Below the pieces are notes generated by a model that made no database searches, was not told where the DNA came from, and worked only from the letters and a program-made list of their open reading frames with translations. Of a DNA stretch of 64,000 bases, positions 24,515-32,623 are shown piece after piece. How positions within the stretch are numbered: the first letter of the stretch is position 1; each line of letters opens with the position of its first letter. This stretch comes from an uncultured Tenacibaculum sp. (GTDB taxonomy: Bacteria > Bacteroidota > Bacteroidia > Flavobacteriales > Flavobacteriaceae), in NCBI RefSeq assembly GCF_947498805.1, contig NZ_CANMLT010000003.1, positions 186,001-250,000 of the forward strand. Reading direction: 5' to 3'. The translations under genes were made by a program, and so were the position numbers.

Positions 24515-24573
24515 TGTCTTCTCGAGCGCAGTCGAGAGATAGTACCAAGGTCTCGGCTGCGCTCGACCTGACA
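24515..24573. repeat. REP-like inverted pair between the AhpD-like gene and arsS
   Basis: Two GC-rich elements face each other: TCGAGCGCAGTCGAGA (24522-24537) and TCTCGGCTGCGCTCGA (24551-24566), which match in 15 of 16 bases after reverse complementing. Outer TGTC and GACA ends frame the unit. The first arm is itself nearly palindromic. From memory, TCGAGCGCAGTCGAGA-type units recur in flavobacterial intergenic DNA, so this is probably a BIME-like copy. The open frame running through it is a false extension of arsS. Confidence 0.7.
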
Positions 24574-24585
24574 CAAATTTATAGG

Positions 24586-25638
24586 ATGAAAAAATCTTTA
24601 AAATCTAGAAACAACGATTTAGCAAACACGCAACGTCAACTTGAAATTTTATCAAATGGAATTTTTGCTGATGGTGAATTACCTACGTTTGCTCAAAAAA
24701 TAAAAGAAACAAATCAGTTTCCTTTACGACCTAAAAAGTTAGAAATATTACAAATAAACGTTGGTTATATGTGCAATCAAGTATGTGCGCATTGCCATGT
24801 AGATGCTGGTCCTGACCGAAAAGAGATCATGACGAGAGAAACCATGGAGCAGTGTTTAGATGTAATTAGAAAAACAGGTGCCCACACTTTAGATTTAACG
24901 GGTGGTGCACCAGAAATGAACCCTAATTTTCGTTGGTTCGTAGAAGAAGCTTCAAAAGCTGGAATAAAAGATTTCATTGTTCGTTCAAATCTTACAATAA
25001 TCAGAGCTAACAAAAAGTATTACGATTTACCCGAATTCTTTAAAAAACACAATGTACATGTTGTTTCTTCTATGCCTCATTGGACTCGTGGAAAAACAGA
25101 CAAACAACGTGGTGATGGTGTTTTCGATAAATCTATCAAAGCATTGCAAATGCTAAATGAAGTTGGATATGGAATTCATGGAACCGGATTACAACTAGAT
25201 TTAGTATACAATCCGTCAGGGGCATTTTTACCAGGAGATCAAGCTGCTTTAGAAAGCGACTTTAAAAAAGCTTTGCAAGAAGATTTTCAAATTTCATTTA
25301 ACAGCTTATTCGCTATTACCAATTTACCTATAAGTAGATTTTTAGACTACTTGATTGCTTCTGAAAACTACGAAGATTATATGTACGCTTTGGTAGAAGC
25401 ATATAACCCAATGGCTGTAGAGAATGTAATGTGTACCAATACCCTATCAATAAGTTGGGATGGCTACTTATACGATTGCGATTTTAATCAAATGCTAAAT
25501 CTAAAAGTAGCAAGCGAAGCAACCCATATTTCTGAATATAATGAAGAGTTATTACAAAACAGAAATATCATTATTAACCAACATTGTTATGGTTGTACCG
25601 CTGGAGCTGGAAGTAGCTGTCAAGGAACGGTAGCATAG
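24586..25638 (+). CDS. arsS: Arsenosugar biosynthesis radical SAM protein ArsS
   Basis: The 350-residue enzyme has the radical SAM cluster motif C63, C67 and C70 (CNQVCAHC), a glycine-rich SAM segment LDLTGGAPEMNP, and a cysteine-rich C-terminus (CTNTLSISWDGYLYDCDFN, then C334, C337 and C345 in HCYGCTAGAGSSCQG) for auxiliary clusters. ArsS is known to join a 5'-deoxyadenosyl group from SAM to a methylated arsenical, forming the arsenonucleoside precursor of arsenosugars. Some homologues are selenoproteins; this one shows only cysteines. ATG 24586 is chosen because the upstream frame is REP-like DNA. Confidence 0.93.
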   Translation: MKKSLKSRNNDLANTQRQLEILSNGIFADGELPTFAQKIKETNQFPLRPKKLEILQINVGYMCNQVCAHCHVDAGPDRKEIMTRETMEQCLDVIRKTGAHTLDLTGGAPEMNPNFRWFVEEASKAGIKDFIVRSNLTIIRANKKYYDLPEFFKKHNVHVVSSMPHWTRGKTDKQRGDGVFDKSIKALQMLNEVGYGIHGTGLQLDLVYNPSGAFLPGDQAALESDFKKALQEDFQISFNSLFAITNLPISRFLDYLIASENYEDYMYALVEAYNPMAVENVMCTNTLSISWDGYLYDCDFNQMLNLKVASEATHISEYNEELLQNRNIIINQHCYGCTAGAGSSCQGTVA

Positions 25639-25671
25639 CACAATGAATTAACTTGAAAGTGTCATACAAGT

Positions 25672-26163
25672 ATGAAAAACACGGTGTTTTTTCTTTTATT
25701 AATTTCTTTTAGTTCTTTTTCGCAAGAGAACCTAAAACAATTACTTGAAAAATACAATACAGAAAGTGTTCCTTACATTTCTGTTACAGATCTACAAAAA
25801 GAAAAAAACGTTGTTCTACTAGATGCTAGAGAGCCTAAAGAGTTTGAAGTAAGTCATCTTAAAAATTCAATTTGTGTTGGATATGATTTCTTTAATATAG
25901 AGAAAACATTAAAAAAACTTCCAAAGAACAAGAACACTAAAATTATAGTGTATTGTTCTATTGGTATTCGCTCAGAAGATATTGCCGAAAAACTCCAAAA
26001 AGAAGGATACACCAATGTATTTAATTTGTATGGAGGTATTTTCGAGTGGAAAAACCAAAACAACACCGTGGTTAACAACCAAAACATACCAACAGAAAAA
26101 ATCCACACTTTCAATAAAGAATGGAGTAAGTGGTTACATAAAGGAGAAAAGATATATGAGTAA
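25672..26163 (+). CDS. Secreted rhodanese-like protein of the arsenosugar cluster
   Basis: The 163-residue protein has a signal peptide (FFLLLISFSSFSQ) and one rhodanese domain: VVLLDAREPKEFEVSHLKNS, then the active-site loop CSIGIRSE with the catalytic Cys, and VFNLYGGIFEWKN. Rhodaneses carry persulfide sulfur. Here it could supply sulfur for thio-arsenicals or handle arsenic redox in the periplasm, but the role is unproven. It starts 33 bp after arsS, and its stop overlaps the glycosyltransferase start by 8 bp. Confidence 0.88.
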   Translation: MKNTVFFLLLISFSSFSQENLKQLLEKYNTESVPYISVTDLQKEKNVVLLDAREPKEFEVSHLKNSICVGYDFFNIEKTLKKLPKNKNTKIIVYCSIGIRSEDIAEKLQKEGYTNVFNLYGGIFEWKNQNNTVVNNQNIPTEKIHTFNKEWSKWLHKGEKIYE

Positions 26164-26761
26164 GAACTTATTGTTAATCTTTACCAGGAATCCAGAACTG
26201 GGAAAAGTAAAAACACGTTTAGCAAAAACGGTTGGAGATCAAGCTGCATTAGACATTTATAAATTCCTCTTAAATCATACTAAAGAAGTTACACAAAACT
26301 TAAATTGCGACAAAGCCGTGTACTACTCTGTTAAAATTAGAGAGAATGATATTTGGAGCACCTCTACCTATCAAAAACATGCGCAATTCGGTGTAGATCT
26401 TGGTATTCGAATGCAAAACGCATTTGAACAGGCTTTTGAAAAAAAATATGAAAAGGTTCTAATTATAGGAAGTGACTTATTTGACCTAAAAGAAAAACAT
26501 ATCGAAGAAGCTTTTGAAATGCTTGACTCGAACGATGTTGTAATTGGCCCTGCCGAAGATGGTGGTTATTATTTATTAGGAATGAAAACTTTGTATTCAT
26601 CAGTTTTTCACAACAAACAATGGGGTACCTCCACCGTAAGACAAGACACACTTAATGATTTACAAAACGTTTCTGTACATTTGTTGGAAACCTTAAATGA
26701 TGTAGATGTTTTTGATGACATTAAAGACAATGCTACATTCAATCAATTTTACACAAACTAA
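26156..26761 (+). CDS. TIGR04282-type arsenosugar glycosyltransferase
   Basis: The 201-residue protein begins LLLIFTRNPELGKVKTRLAK, the conserved opening of the TIGR04282 family, followed by IGSDLFDLKEKHIEEAF with the nucleotide-sugar Asp motif, and IGPAEDGGYYLLG. The fold is GT-A-like without membrane segments. Family members are associated with arsenosugar formation. The partner TIGR04283-type glycosyltransferase found in some clusters is not here. The start ATG 26156 overlaps the rhodanese stop by 8 bp, and the phosphorylase gene follows after 2 bp. Confidence 0.9.
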   Translation: MSKNLLLIFTRNPELGKVKTRLAKTVGDQAALDIYKFLLNHTKEVTQNLNCDKAVYYSVKIRENDIWSTSTYQKHAQFGVDLGIRMQNAFEQAFEKKYEKVLIIGSDLFDLKEKHIEEAFEMLDSNDVVIGPAEDGGYYLLGMKTLYSSVFHNKQWGTSTVRQDTLNDLQNVSVHLLETLNDVDVFDDIKDNATFNQFYTN

Positions 26762-26763
26762 AA

Positions 26764-27582
26764 ATGCTTAAAAAACAACAACTGCAAGAAACAACAAGGT
26801 TTCTTCAAGATAAAGGAATTACAAACCCAGAAATAGGAATTGTACTAGGAACAGGTTTAGGTAAACTTGTAAATGAAATTGACATAGAAATTGAAATTCC
26901 ATACGCTGAAATTCCACACTTCCCACAAGCTACAGTTGAGTTTCATTCAGGGAAATTAATATACGGTATACTGTCAGGAAAAAAAGTACTTGTTATGTCA
27001 GGTCGTTTTCATGTATACGAAGGATATAATTTATGGGAAGTTACCTATGGAATAAGAACTTTACATAGTTTAGGTATTCAAACTTTATTAATTTCAAATG
27101 CAGCAGGAGCAATCAACCTTGCATATAAAAAAGGCGATTTAATGTTAATTGAAGATCATTTAAATCTTCAAGGAAGCTCTCCTTTAGCTTTTAAAGGTGC
27201 TGGAGAGATGGGTGATTTATTTGCTGATATGCTTGAACCATATTCGAAAAAATTGAATAGTAAGATGAAAGCTATTGCAAATGCAAACGACATAGACTTG
27301 AAAGAAGGTGTATACGCAAGTGTTGTAGGACCACAGCTAGAAACAAGAGCTGAATACAGAATGCTTCAAATTCTAGAGGTAGATGCAGTTGGAATGAGCA
27401 CAGTACCTGAAGTAATTGTTGCAAAACATTTACAATTACCATGTGCAGCTGTTTCAGTTTTAACAGATGAATGTGACCCGAAGAATTTACAGCCATTAGA
27501 TATTCAAGAAATTATTGAAGTTGCAGGAAAAGCTGAACCTAAAATGATTACACTTTTTAAAGAATTAATTAAAGAAATATAG
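26764..27582 (+). CDS. Purine nucleoside phosphorylase of the arsenosugar cluster
   Basis: The 272-residue trimeric-type (PNP/MTAP) enzyme has IGIVLGTGLGKL for phosphate, HSGKLIYG, GRFHVYEGYNLWEVTYGIR, LLISNAAGAIN, and the base site GPQLETRAEYRML (E193) and MSTVPEVIVAKH. Where human PNP has Asn243 for 6-oxopurines (SLITN), this has Asp235 in SVLTDECD, as in adenosine-type MTAPs. The location suggests it splits adenine from the ArsS product, giving an arsenic-ribose phosphate. A role in ordinary purine salvage is also possible. It overlaps the DoxX gene by one base. Confidence 0.88.
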   Translation: MLKKQQLQETTRFLQDKGITNPEIGIVLGTGLGKLVNEIDIEIEIPYAEIPHFPQATVEFHSGKLIYGILSGKKVLVMSGRFHVYEGYNLWEVTYGIRTLHSLGIQTLLISNAAGAINLAYKKGDLMLIEDHLNLQGSSPLAFKGAGEMGDLFADMLEPYSKKLNSKMKAIANANDIDLKEGVYASVVGPQLETRAEYRMLQILEVDAVGMSTVPEVIVAKHLQLPCAAVSVLTDECDPKNLQPLDIQEIIEVAGKAEPKMITLFKELIKEI

Positions 27583-28001
27583 TGATTAGAAACCAGCAAG
27601 CAGCAGTATTAATTATACGTTTATTACTCGGATTTATTTTCTTTTTCCAAGGTTTTGGTAAAGTCTTTAAGTTTGGATTAAACAATGTATATGAAAGCTT
27701 TTTTCTAAAAAGTTATACCGACTTGCTTCCTGATTTCTTATTACTTTTTACTGCTTATTATACTTCAATAGTAGAGTTAATAGGTGGATTATTACTAATT
27801 ATCGGTTTTAAAAGAGACATTGCTTTATATTTCTTAGGGTCGGTACTAGTAATTGTTACCATAGGTCATGGTATAAAAGACCCTATATGGGATTTATCTC
27901 ATGTAATGTATAGAAGTATACTTTTAGTAAGTTTATTATTGCTTCCTAAAAGTCTCGATAAATTTTCAATAGACTTTTTAATAAAAAAGACAGATAAATG
28001 A
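27582..28001 (+). CDS. DoxX-like membrane protein in the arsenosugar cluster
   Basis: The 139-residue protein has four predicted helices and a DoxX/MauE-like pattern: LIIRLLLGFIFFFQGFGKV, LLFTAYYTSIVELIGGLLLI, and FLGSVLVIVTIGHGIKDPIW. It begins with GTG at 27582, sharing one base with the phosphorylase stop (TAGTG), and its own stop overlaps arsM in ATGA. This tight coupling implies a part in the pathway, perhaps membrane transfer or redox chemistry of an arsenical. No function is known for such a protein here. Confidence 0.82.
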   Translation: MIRNQQAAVLIIRLLLGFIFFFQGFGKVFKFGLNNVYESFFLKSYTDLLPDFLLLFTAYYTSIVELIGGLLLIIGFKRDIALYFLGSVLVIVTIGHGIKDPIWDLSHVMYRSILLVSLLLLPKSLDKFSIDFLIKKTDK

Positions 28002-28966
28002 GTTATTTAGAAACTACAAAAGACGTATATAAAGAAGCAGCCTTAACTCCTGATGTTGGCTTGTGTTGTACTACAAATCCTATATGGGAATTACCAGGGT
28101 TAAAGATTCCAAGAATTATGCAGGAAATGAACTATGGATGTGGTTCAACGGTACATGCTCGTGATTTAACTAACAACCCTAAAATGCTTTATGTAGGTGT
28201 TGGTGGTGGAATGGAGCTATTACAATTTGCATATTTCAACAGAAACAAAGGTGGTGTAATTGGATTAGATGTGGTTGATGAAATGTTAGAAGCTTCTCGT
28301 AAAAACTTTAAAATTGCCGAAGAGCAAAACGATTGGTTTAAAAGCGATTTTGTAGATCTACGTAAAGGTGATGCTTTAAACTTACCTGTAGAGGATAACT
28401 CAGTAGATGTAGCTGCTCAAAACTGCTTATTTAACATCTTTAAGACAGAGGATTTAAAGAAAGCAATTACTGAAATGTATCGTGTCTTAAAACCACATGG
28501 TCGTTTAGTGATGAGTGATCCAACTTGTGAGCAACCAATGAATGAAACATTACGTAACGATGAACGTTTACGTGCTCTTTGTTTAAGCGGAAGTTTACCT
28601 ATTGCAGAATATGTAAAAATGTTAACAGACGCTGGTTTTGGAACTATTGAAATTAGAGCCAGAAAACCATATAGAATCTTAGACCCAAAGAATTACCCAA
28701 CTGATGAGTTAATTTACATTGAATCTATTGAGGTAGCTGCTATCAAAGACCCGATGCCAGAAGATGGACCATGTGTCTTTACAGGAAAAGCTGCTATTTA
28801 TTTTGGTGATGAAGATTATTTTGATGACAAAAAAGGACATACCTTATTGAAAAACCAACCTATAGCAGTTTGTGATAAAACAGCACAAGCTTTAGCTGAT
28901 TTAGGTAGAGATGATATATTTATTAGTGAGTCTACGTACCATTATGATGGTGGTGGATGCTGCTAA
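27998..28966 (+). CDS. arsM: Arsenite methyltransferase ArsM (arsenosugar type)
   Basis: The 322-residue enzyme methylates As(III) with SAM, giving mono- and dimethyl arsenicals. The SAM motif is LYVGVGGGMELLQF near 65, and the arsenic-binding cysteines are likely C24, C48 (NYGCGSTVH) and C177 (MSDPTCEQPM), as in ArsM enzymes, with a C-terminal GGGCC (C321, C322). The opening segment LTPDVGLCCTTNPIWELPGL is characteristic of the arsenosugar subgroup. It starts four bases inside the DoxX stop and is followed by a terminator. It should act before ArsS in the pathway. Confidence 0.95.
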   Translation: MSYLETTKDVYKEAALTPDVGLCCTTNPIWELPGLKIPRIMQEMNYGCGSTVHARDLTNNPKMLYVGVGGGMELLQFAYFNRNKGGVIGLDVVDEMLEASRKNFKIAEEQNDWFKSDFVDLRKGDALNLPVEDNSVDVAAQNCLFNIFKTEDLKKAITEMYRVLKPHGRLVMSDPTCEQPMNETLRNDERLRALCLSGSLPIAEYVKMLTDAGFGTIEIRARKPYRILDPKNYPTDELIYIESIEVAAIKDPMPEDGPCVFTGKAAIYFGDEDYFDDKKGHTLLKNQPIAVCDKTAQALADLGRDDIFISESTYHYDGGGCC

Positions 28967-28985
28967 TTAAGTACAACTTACTTAT

Positions 28986-29010
28986 AAACCCTCACAAATT
29001 GTGAGGGTTT
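28986..29010 (+). terminator. Terminator after arsM
   Basis: AAACCCTCACA and TGTGAGGGTTT form a perfect 11-bp stem with a 3-base loop, followed by TTTCTTTATA. It closes the arsenosugar transcript, so the next gene is probably separate. Confidence 0.85.
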
Positions 29011-29040
29011 TTCTTTATATTTAAATCAAAACTTTGTCTT

Positions 29041-29844
29041 ATGAAACGTATACAACTTTTTGAATTTGAAGATTTTAATTGGCTTCCGCCCTTTATCAGA
29101 AGTAGTATTACCAATTTACTCGCACTACTTTTAAAAATGTTGAAAACTAAGGATGTTGTAGTAAATCTTATTCTAGACGTTAAAAAGCAGTTTAACTTTA
29201 ATCAAATAGTAGATATTGGATCAGGTTCTGGGGGTGTTATGATCGATGTTATTCAAGAAATTAACGCAAAAGAAAACTCAATAAATTTACTACTCACAGA
29301 TTTATATCCCAATCCTTCAGTAGTAAATCGTATTAACAATTCCAATATTACTAATCTACATTATCAAGAAACACCTCTAAACGCAACTGATTTTACCAAC
29401 ACACCTAAAGGATTAAAAACCATGATGAATAGTTTTCATCACATGTCACCTAAAAACGCTCAAAAAATTCTACAAACTGCTCAAGAAAACAAACAGCCTC
29501 TTTTAATTTATGAAATGGGAGAAAACAATATCCCTACGCTACTTTGGTGGTTATTGTTACCTATTTCAATGGTTATTTTAATTATTATGGTACTTTTTAT
29601 GACTCCTTTCACAAAAGGCATTACCTTTAAGCAAATTGTTTTCACTTATCTCATACCAATTATCCCTATTATATATGCTTGGGACGGACAGGCGTCATTA
29701 GTAAGAATGTATACTTTTAATGATATTGAAAACTACTTATTGAAAAACCTAAAAAACGATTCTTATACATGGACAATTGACCATGCTAAAAATGCAAAAG
29801 GTAAAAAACAAGGATATTATATTTTAGGGCTTCCTGCGAAGTAA
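29041..29844 (+). CDS. Membrane-attached class I methyltransferase-like protein
   Basis: The 267-residue protein has a SAM-binding motif (VDIGSGSGGVMIDVIQEI, about 57-74), a post-I segment LLLTDLYPN and MMNSFHHMSP, as in class I methyltransferases. Two hydrophobic helices follow (about 162-186 and 195-215) and then an ordinary C-terminal strand region (YYILGLPAK). Methyltransferases with an internal membrane hairpin are uncommon. It lies behind the arsM terminator, so it may be read separately. A role in lipid or arsenolipid methylation is a guess; the substrate cannot be told. Confidence 0.7.
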   Translation: MKRIQLFEFEDFNWLPPFIRSSITNLLALLLKMLKTKDVVVNLILDVKKQFNFNQIVDIGSGSGGVMIDVIQEINAKENSINLLLTDLYPNPSVVNRINNSNITNLHYQETPLNATDFTNTPKGLKTMMNSFHHMSPKNAQKILQTAQENKQPLLIYEMGENNIPTLLWWLLLPISMVILIIMVLFMTPFTKGITFKQIVFTYLIPIIPIIYAWDGQASLVRMYTFNDIENYLLKNLKNDSYTWTIDHAKNAKGKKQGYYILGLPAK

Positions 29845-29880
29845 TTTTAACTCATTCTATTGATTTTTTACGATATCCTC

Positions 29881-31242
29881 CTAAGCAAACAACGTAGCAA
29901 AAGCTTCTTCTATTTTACTAACCAAAATAAGCTTTATAGAATGATTTTTGCTTGTTATTTTATTGTACTTAGAAGTAACGAAAGTTTTATATCCTAACTT
30001 TTCAGCTTCTAATATTCGTTGGTCTATTTTAGAAACAGGCCTTATTTCTCCTGCTAAACCAACTTCTGCTGCAAAACATACATCAGGATTAATTGCTAAG
30101 TCTTGATTCGAAGATAAAATAGCTGCTACTACTGCTAAATCTATAGCCGGATCATCTACTTGAATTCCTCCAGTAATATTTAAAAACACATCTTTTGCTC
30201 CTAACTTAAAACCAGCACGTTTTTCTAATACAGCTAAAATCATATGCAAACGTTTTAAGTTATAGCCTGTAGTAGTACGTTGAGGAGTTCCATATACTGC
30301 CGTAGAAACCAAAGCTTGAATTTCTATCATCAATGGGCGAATCCCTTCTAAAGTTGAAGCAATAGCGGTACCACTCAAATCACCATCTTTTTTAGAAATC
30401 AATATTTCCGATGGGTTTGACACCTCTCTTAATCCGGCCGATAACATTTCATAAATTCCTAATTCAGCAGTAGAACCAAAACGATTTTTTTGTGATCGTA
30501 AAATTCGATAGGTATGATTTCTATCTCCTTCAAACTGCAATACCACATCAACCATATGTTCTAAAATCTTAGGCCCAGCAATATTTCCTTCCTTATTAAT
30601 ATGTCCAATCAATAATACAGGGGTAGCTGTTTCTTTGGCAAATTTTATCAATTCTGCAGACGTTTCTCTTATTTGAGAAATACTTCCAGGAGAAGCTTCA
30701 ATTATATTAGTATGTAAGGTTTGAATTGAATCAATAACCAGTACATCTGGCTGAACTTCTTCTATATTCTTAAAAATTTGCTGTGTATTTGTTTCTGTAA
30801 GAATTAAACAATTAGAATTCGTTGCGTTCAATCGTTCTGCACGCATTTTAATTTGCGACTGACTTTCTTCCCCTGAAACATATAATACTTTTTGTGGAAT
30901 TTGTAAGGCTATTTGTAACAACAAGGTAGATTTTCCAATTCCAGGCTCTCCACCTAATAATATTACTGCTCCTTTAACCAAACCACCCCCTAAAACAGTA
31001 TCTAATTCTTGGTTCTTAGTTCCAAAACGCTCTTCAGGATTCAATTGAATCTCCTCTACTCGTAATGGCTTCGATACTTTCTTTTGAGTATTGGAAGGAA
31101 ACTTCCATTGTCTTTTTTCTTCTTTTTGTATAACTTCTTCAACAACGGTATTCCATTGTTTGCAAGTACTACATTGTCCTACCCATTGGGCATGTTGCGT
31201 TCCACAGTTTTGACAGAAAAAAGTTGTTTTGGTTTTAGGCAT
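29881..31242 (-). CDS. radA: DNA repair protein RadA
   Basis: The 453-residue protein has a four-cysteine zinc motif at the start (FCQNCGTQHAQWVGQCSTC), a Walker A loop LLGGEPGIGKSTLLLQ near residue 93, the RadA-type KNRFGSTAELGIYEM motif near 250, and a C-terminal Lon-like domain (DVFLNITGGIQVDDPAIDLA). RadA (Sms) promotes branch migration in recombination repair. It follows the flippase-like gene on the same strand. Confidence 0.97.
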   Translation of the reverse strand: MPKTKTTFFCQNCGTQHAQWVGQCSTCKQWNTVVEEVIQKEEKRQWKFPSNTQKKVSKPLRVEEIQLNPEERFGTKNQELDTVLGGGLVKGAVILLGGEPGIGKSTLLLQIALQIPQKVLYVSGEESQSQIKMRAERLNATNSNCLILTETNTQQIFKNIEEVQPDVLVIDSIQTLHTNIIEASPGSISQIRETSAELIKFAKETATPVLLIGHINKEGNIAGPKILEHMVDVVLQFEGDRNHTYRILRSQKNRFGSTAELGIYEMLSAGLREVSNPSEILISKKDGDLSGTAIASTLEGIRPLMIEIQALVSTAVYGTPQRTTTGYNLKRLHMILAVLEKRAGFKLGAKDVFLNITGGIQVDDPAIDLAVVAAILSSNQDLAINPDVCFAAEVGLAGEIRPVSKIDQRILEAEKLGYKTFVTSKYNKITSKNHSIKLILVSKIEEAFATLFA

Positions 31243-31274
31243 TTTTGCAAGATTTACCTACAAAGAAAAGAAAA

Positions 31275-32219
31275 CTATTTATTTTTATTATATAAAGGTA
31301 AAAACAAGAATGACAATCCTCCAAAAATAATTATCATCGCTGTTTGAGCTGTCCACATAATCCATCCAAACGCATTCGCCGGCTCTTCTGCAATACCAAA
31401 CAAAGCAAAGGCTCCTGCTACAGCAACAGGATACAATCCTATACCACCGTTGGTTGCAGCTATAGAAAAACCACCAGCAATAAATCCAATTAAAACTGCT
31501 CCAAAAGGAACTTGTAATCCTTCAATTGCAGGGATAGTGGCCCAAAACATTGCTACATACATTAGCCAGATAAAAACCGTATGAAAAATAAAAGCCCATT
31601 TGTCTTTCATTTTAAAAATACTAGTAGCACCTTCTATTAATCCGCTAATGAAGTTTTTGATTTTTAACCCAACACCAGCATCTGCTTTTTTTACATAACG
31701 TGTAAAAATAAAACCTCCTAGAACCAACACTGCCAACCCAATACCAATTTTACTTGGATCAAAGTTTTTGGTCAACAATTCATAAATAAAATCAAATTGA
31801 ACAAAAAGAGTTATCGTAATAATGATTAACATCATTAATAAATCTGCTATTCTTTCTGCTACTATGGTACCAAACCCTTTTTCAAAAGGAATATCTTCAT
31901 AGTTAGTCATTACAGCAGCCCGAGATACTTCACCCGCTCTTGGCACGGCATAATTTACCAAATAGGCTACTAAAACAGCCATGGTACTATTTCCAAAATC
32001 GGGTTTATAGCCCATAGGCTCTAATAAGAATTTCCATCGATAAGCTCTTGATAAATGGCTTAATATTCCAAAGAATAAACCTAAAGCAATCCACCAATAG
32101 TTTGCATTTTTAAAGTACTGTACTAAGGTTTCAATAGAAACTTTTGATAAAGAATACCATACTAAAAAACCTCCCAAAATGAGAGGTAATATAATTTTTA
32201 AAACTTTTTTAAAATTCAA
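31275..32219 (-). CDS. Lysylphosphatidylglycerol synthase-type flippase domain protein
   Basis: The 314-residue integral membrane protein has about eight helices and the LPG_synthase_TM pattern: SRAYRWKFLLEPMGY near 58, NYAVPRAGEVSRAAVMTNYE near 92, and AATNGGIGLYPVAVAGAFA near 255. It belongs to the MprF/AglD-like family of flippases, without a synthase domain. Lipid translocation in the cytoplasmic membrane is inferred. It ends 32 bp upstream of radA, 2 bp after panD. Confidence 0.88.
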   Translation of the reverse strand: MNFKKVLKIILPLILGGFLVWYSLSKVSIETLVQYFKNANYWWIALGLFFGILSHLSRAYRWKFLLEPMGYKPDFGNSTMAVLVAYLVNYAVPRAGEVSRAAVMTNYEDIPFEKGFGTIVAERIADLLMMLIIITITLFVQFDFIYELLTKNFDPSKIGIGLAVLVLGGFIFTRYVKKADAGVGLKIKNFISGLIEGATSIFKMKDKWAFIFHTVFIWLMYVAMFWATIPAIEGLQVPFGAVLIGFIAGGFSIAATNGGIGLYPVAVAGAFALFGIAEEPANAFGWIMWTAQTAMIIIFGGLSFLFLPLYNKNK

Positions 32220-32221
32220 AA

Positions 32222-32572
32222 TTAAGAAAGGGTATTATCTGCTTCGTTAGGGAATACTAATTTTGGTTTAAAGTTCTTTGCTTCTTCTAACTCCATAAAA
32301 GCATACACTATTAAAATTAATGTATCTCCTTTTTGAACTCTACGAGCGGCAGCTCCATTTAATGTGATTTCACCACTTCCTCTAGGACCTGGAATTGCAT
32401 AGGTTTCTAAACGTTCTCCATTGTTGTTGTTTACAATCTGAACACGTTCTCCTTCGATAATTCCAGCGGCATCCATTAAATCTTCATCAATGGTAATACT
32501 TCCTATATAATTTAAATCTGCACCTGTAACTTTTACTCGGTGGATTTTAGATTTTACTACTTGTACTAACAT
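32222..32572 (-). CDS. panD: Aspartate 1-decarboxylase
   Basis: The enzyme makes beta-alanine for pantothenate synthesis. The 116-residue proenzyme self-cleaves at the Gly-Ser bond in [12 protein letters not shown] (about residues 24-25) to form the pyruvoyl group. The start [18 protein letters not shown] and the later [18 protein letters not shown] are typical. It is encoded next to panC. A -7 box (minus TATTTTTG, 32577-32584) ends only four bases before the ATG, suggesting a leaderless transcript. Confidence 0.97.
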   Translation of the reverse strand: MLVQVVKSKIHRVKVTGADLNYIGSITIDEDLMDAAGIIEGERVQIVNNNNGERLETYAIPGPRGSGEITLNGAAARRVQKGDTLILIVYAFMELEEAKNFKPKLVFPNEADNTLS

Positions 32573-32576
32573 GTTG

Positions 32577-32584
32577 CAAAAATA
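32577..32584 (-). promoter_or_regulatory. panD -7 box adjoining the ATG
   Basis: TATTTTTG on the minus strand, four bases upstream of the panD ATG. No TTTG lies at the usual -33 distance. Confidence 0.35.
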
Positions 32585-32623
32585 GTTGTTTTTTAATGAT
32601 TAATGAGTTTGTTTTTAATGAAT

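Noticed and set aside
24502..24585. N-terminal extension of ArsS from an ATG at 24514
   Set aside because: The added residues are encoded by a REP-like inverted repeat. ATG 24586 gives the normal family start.
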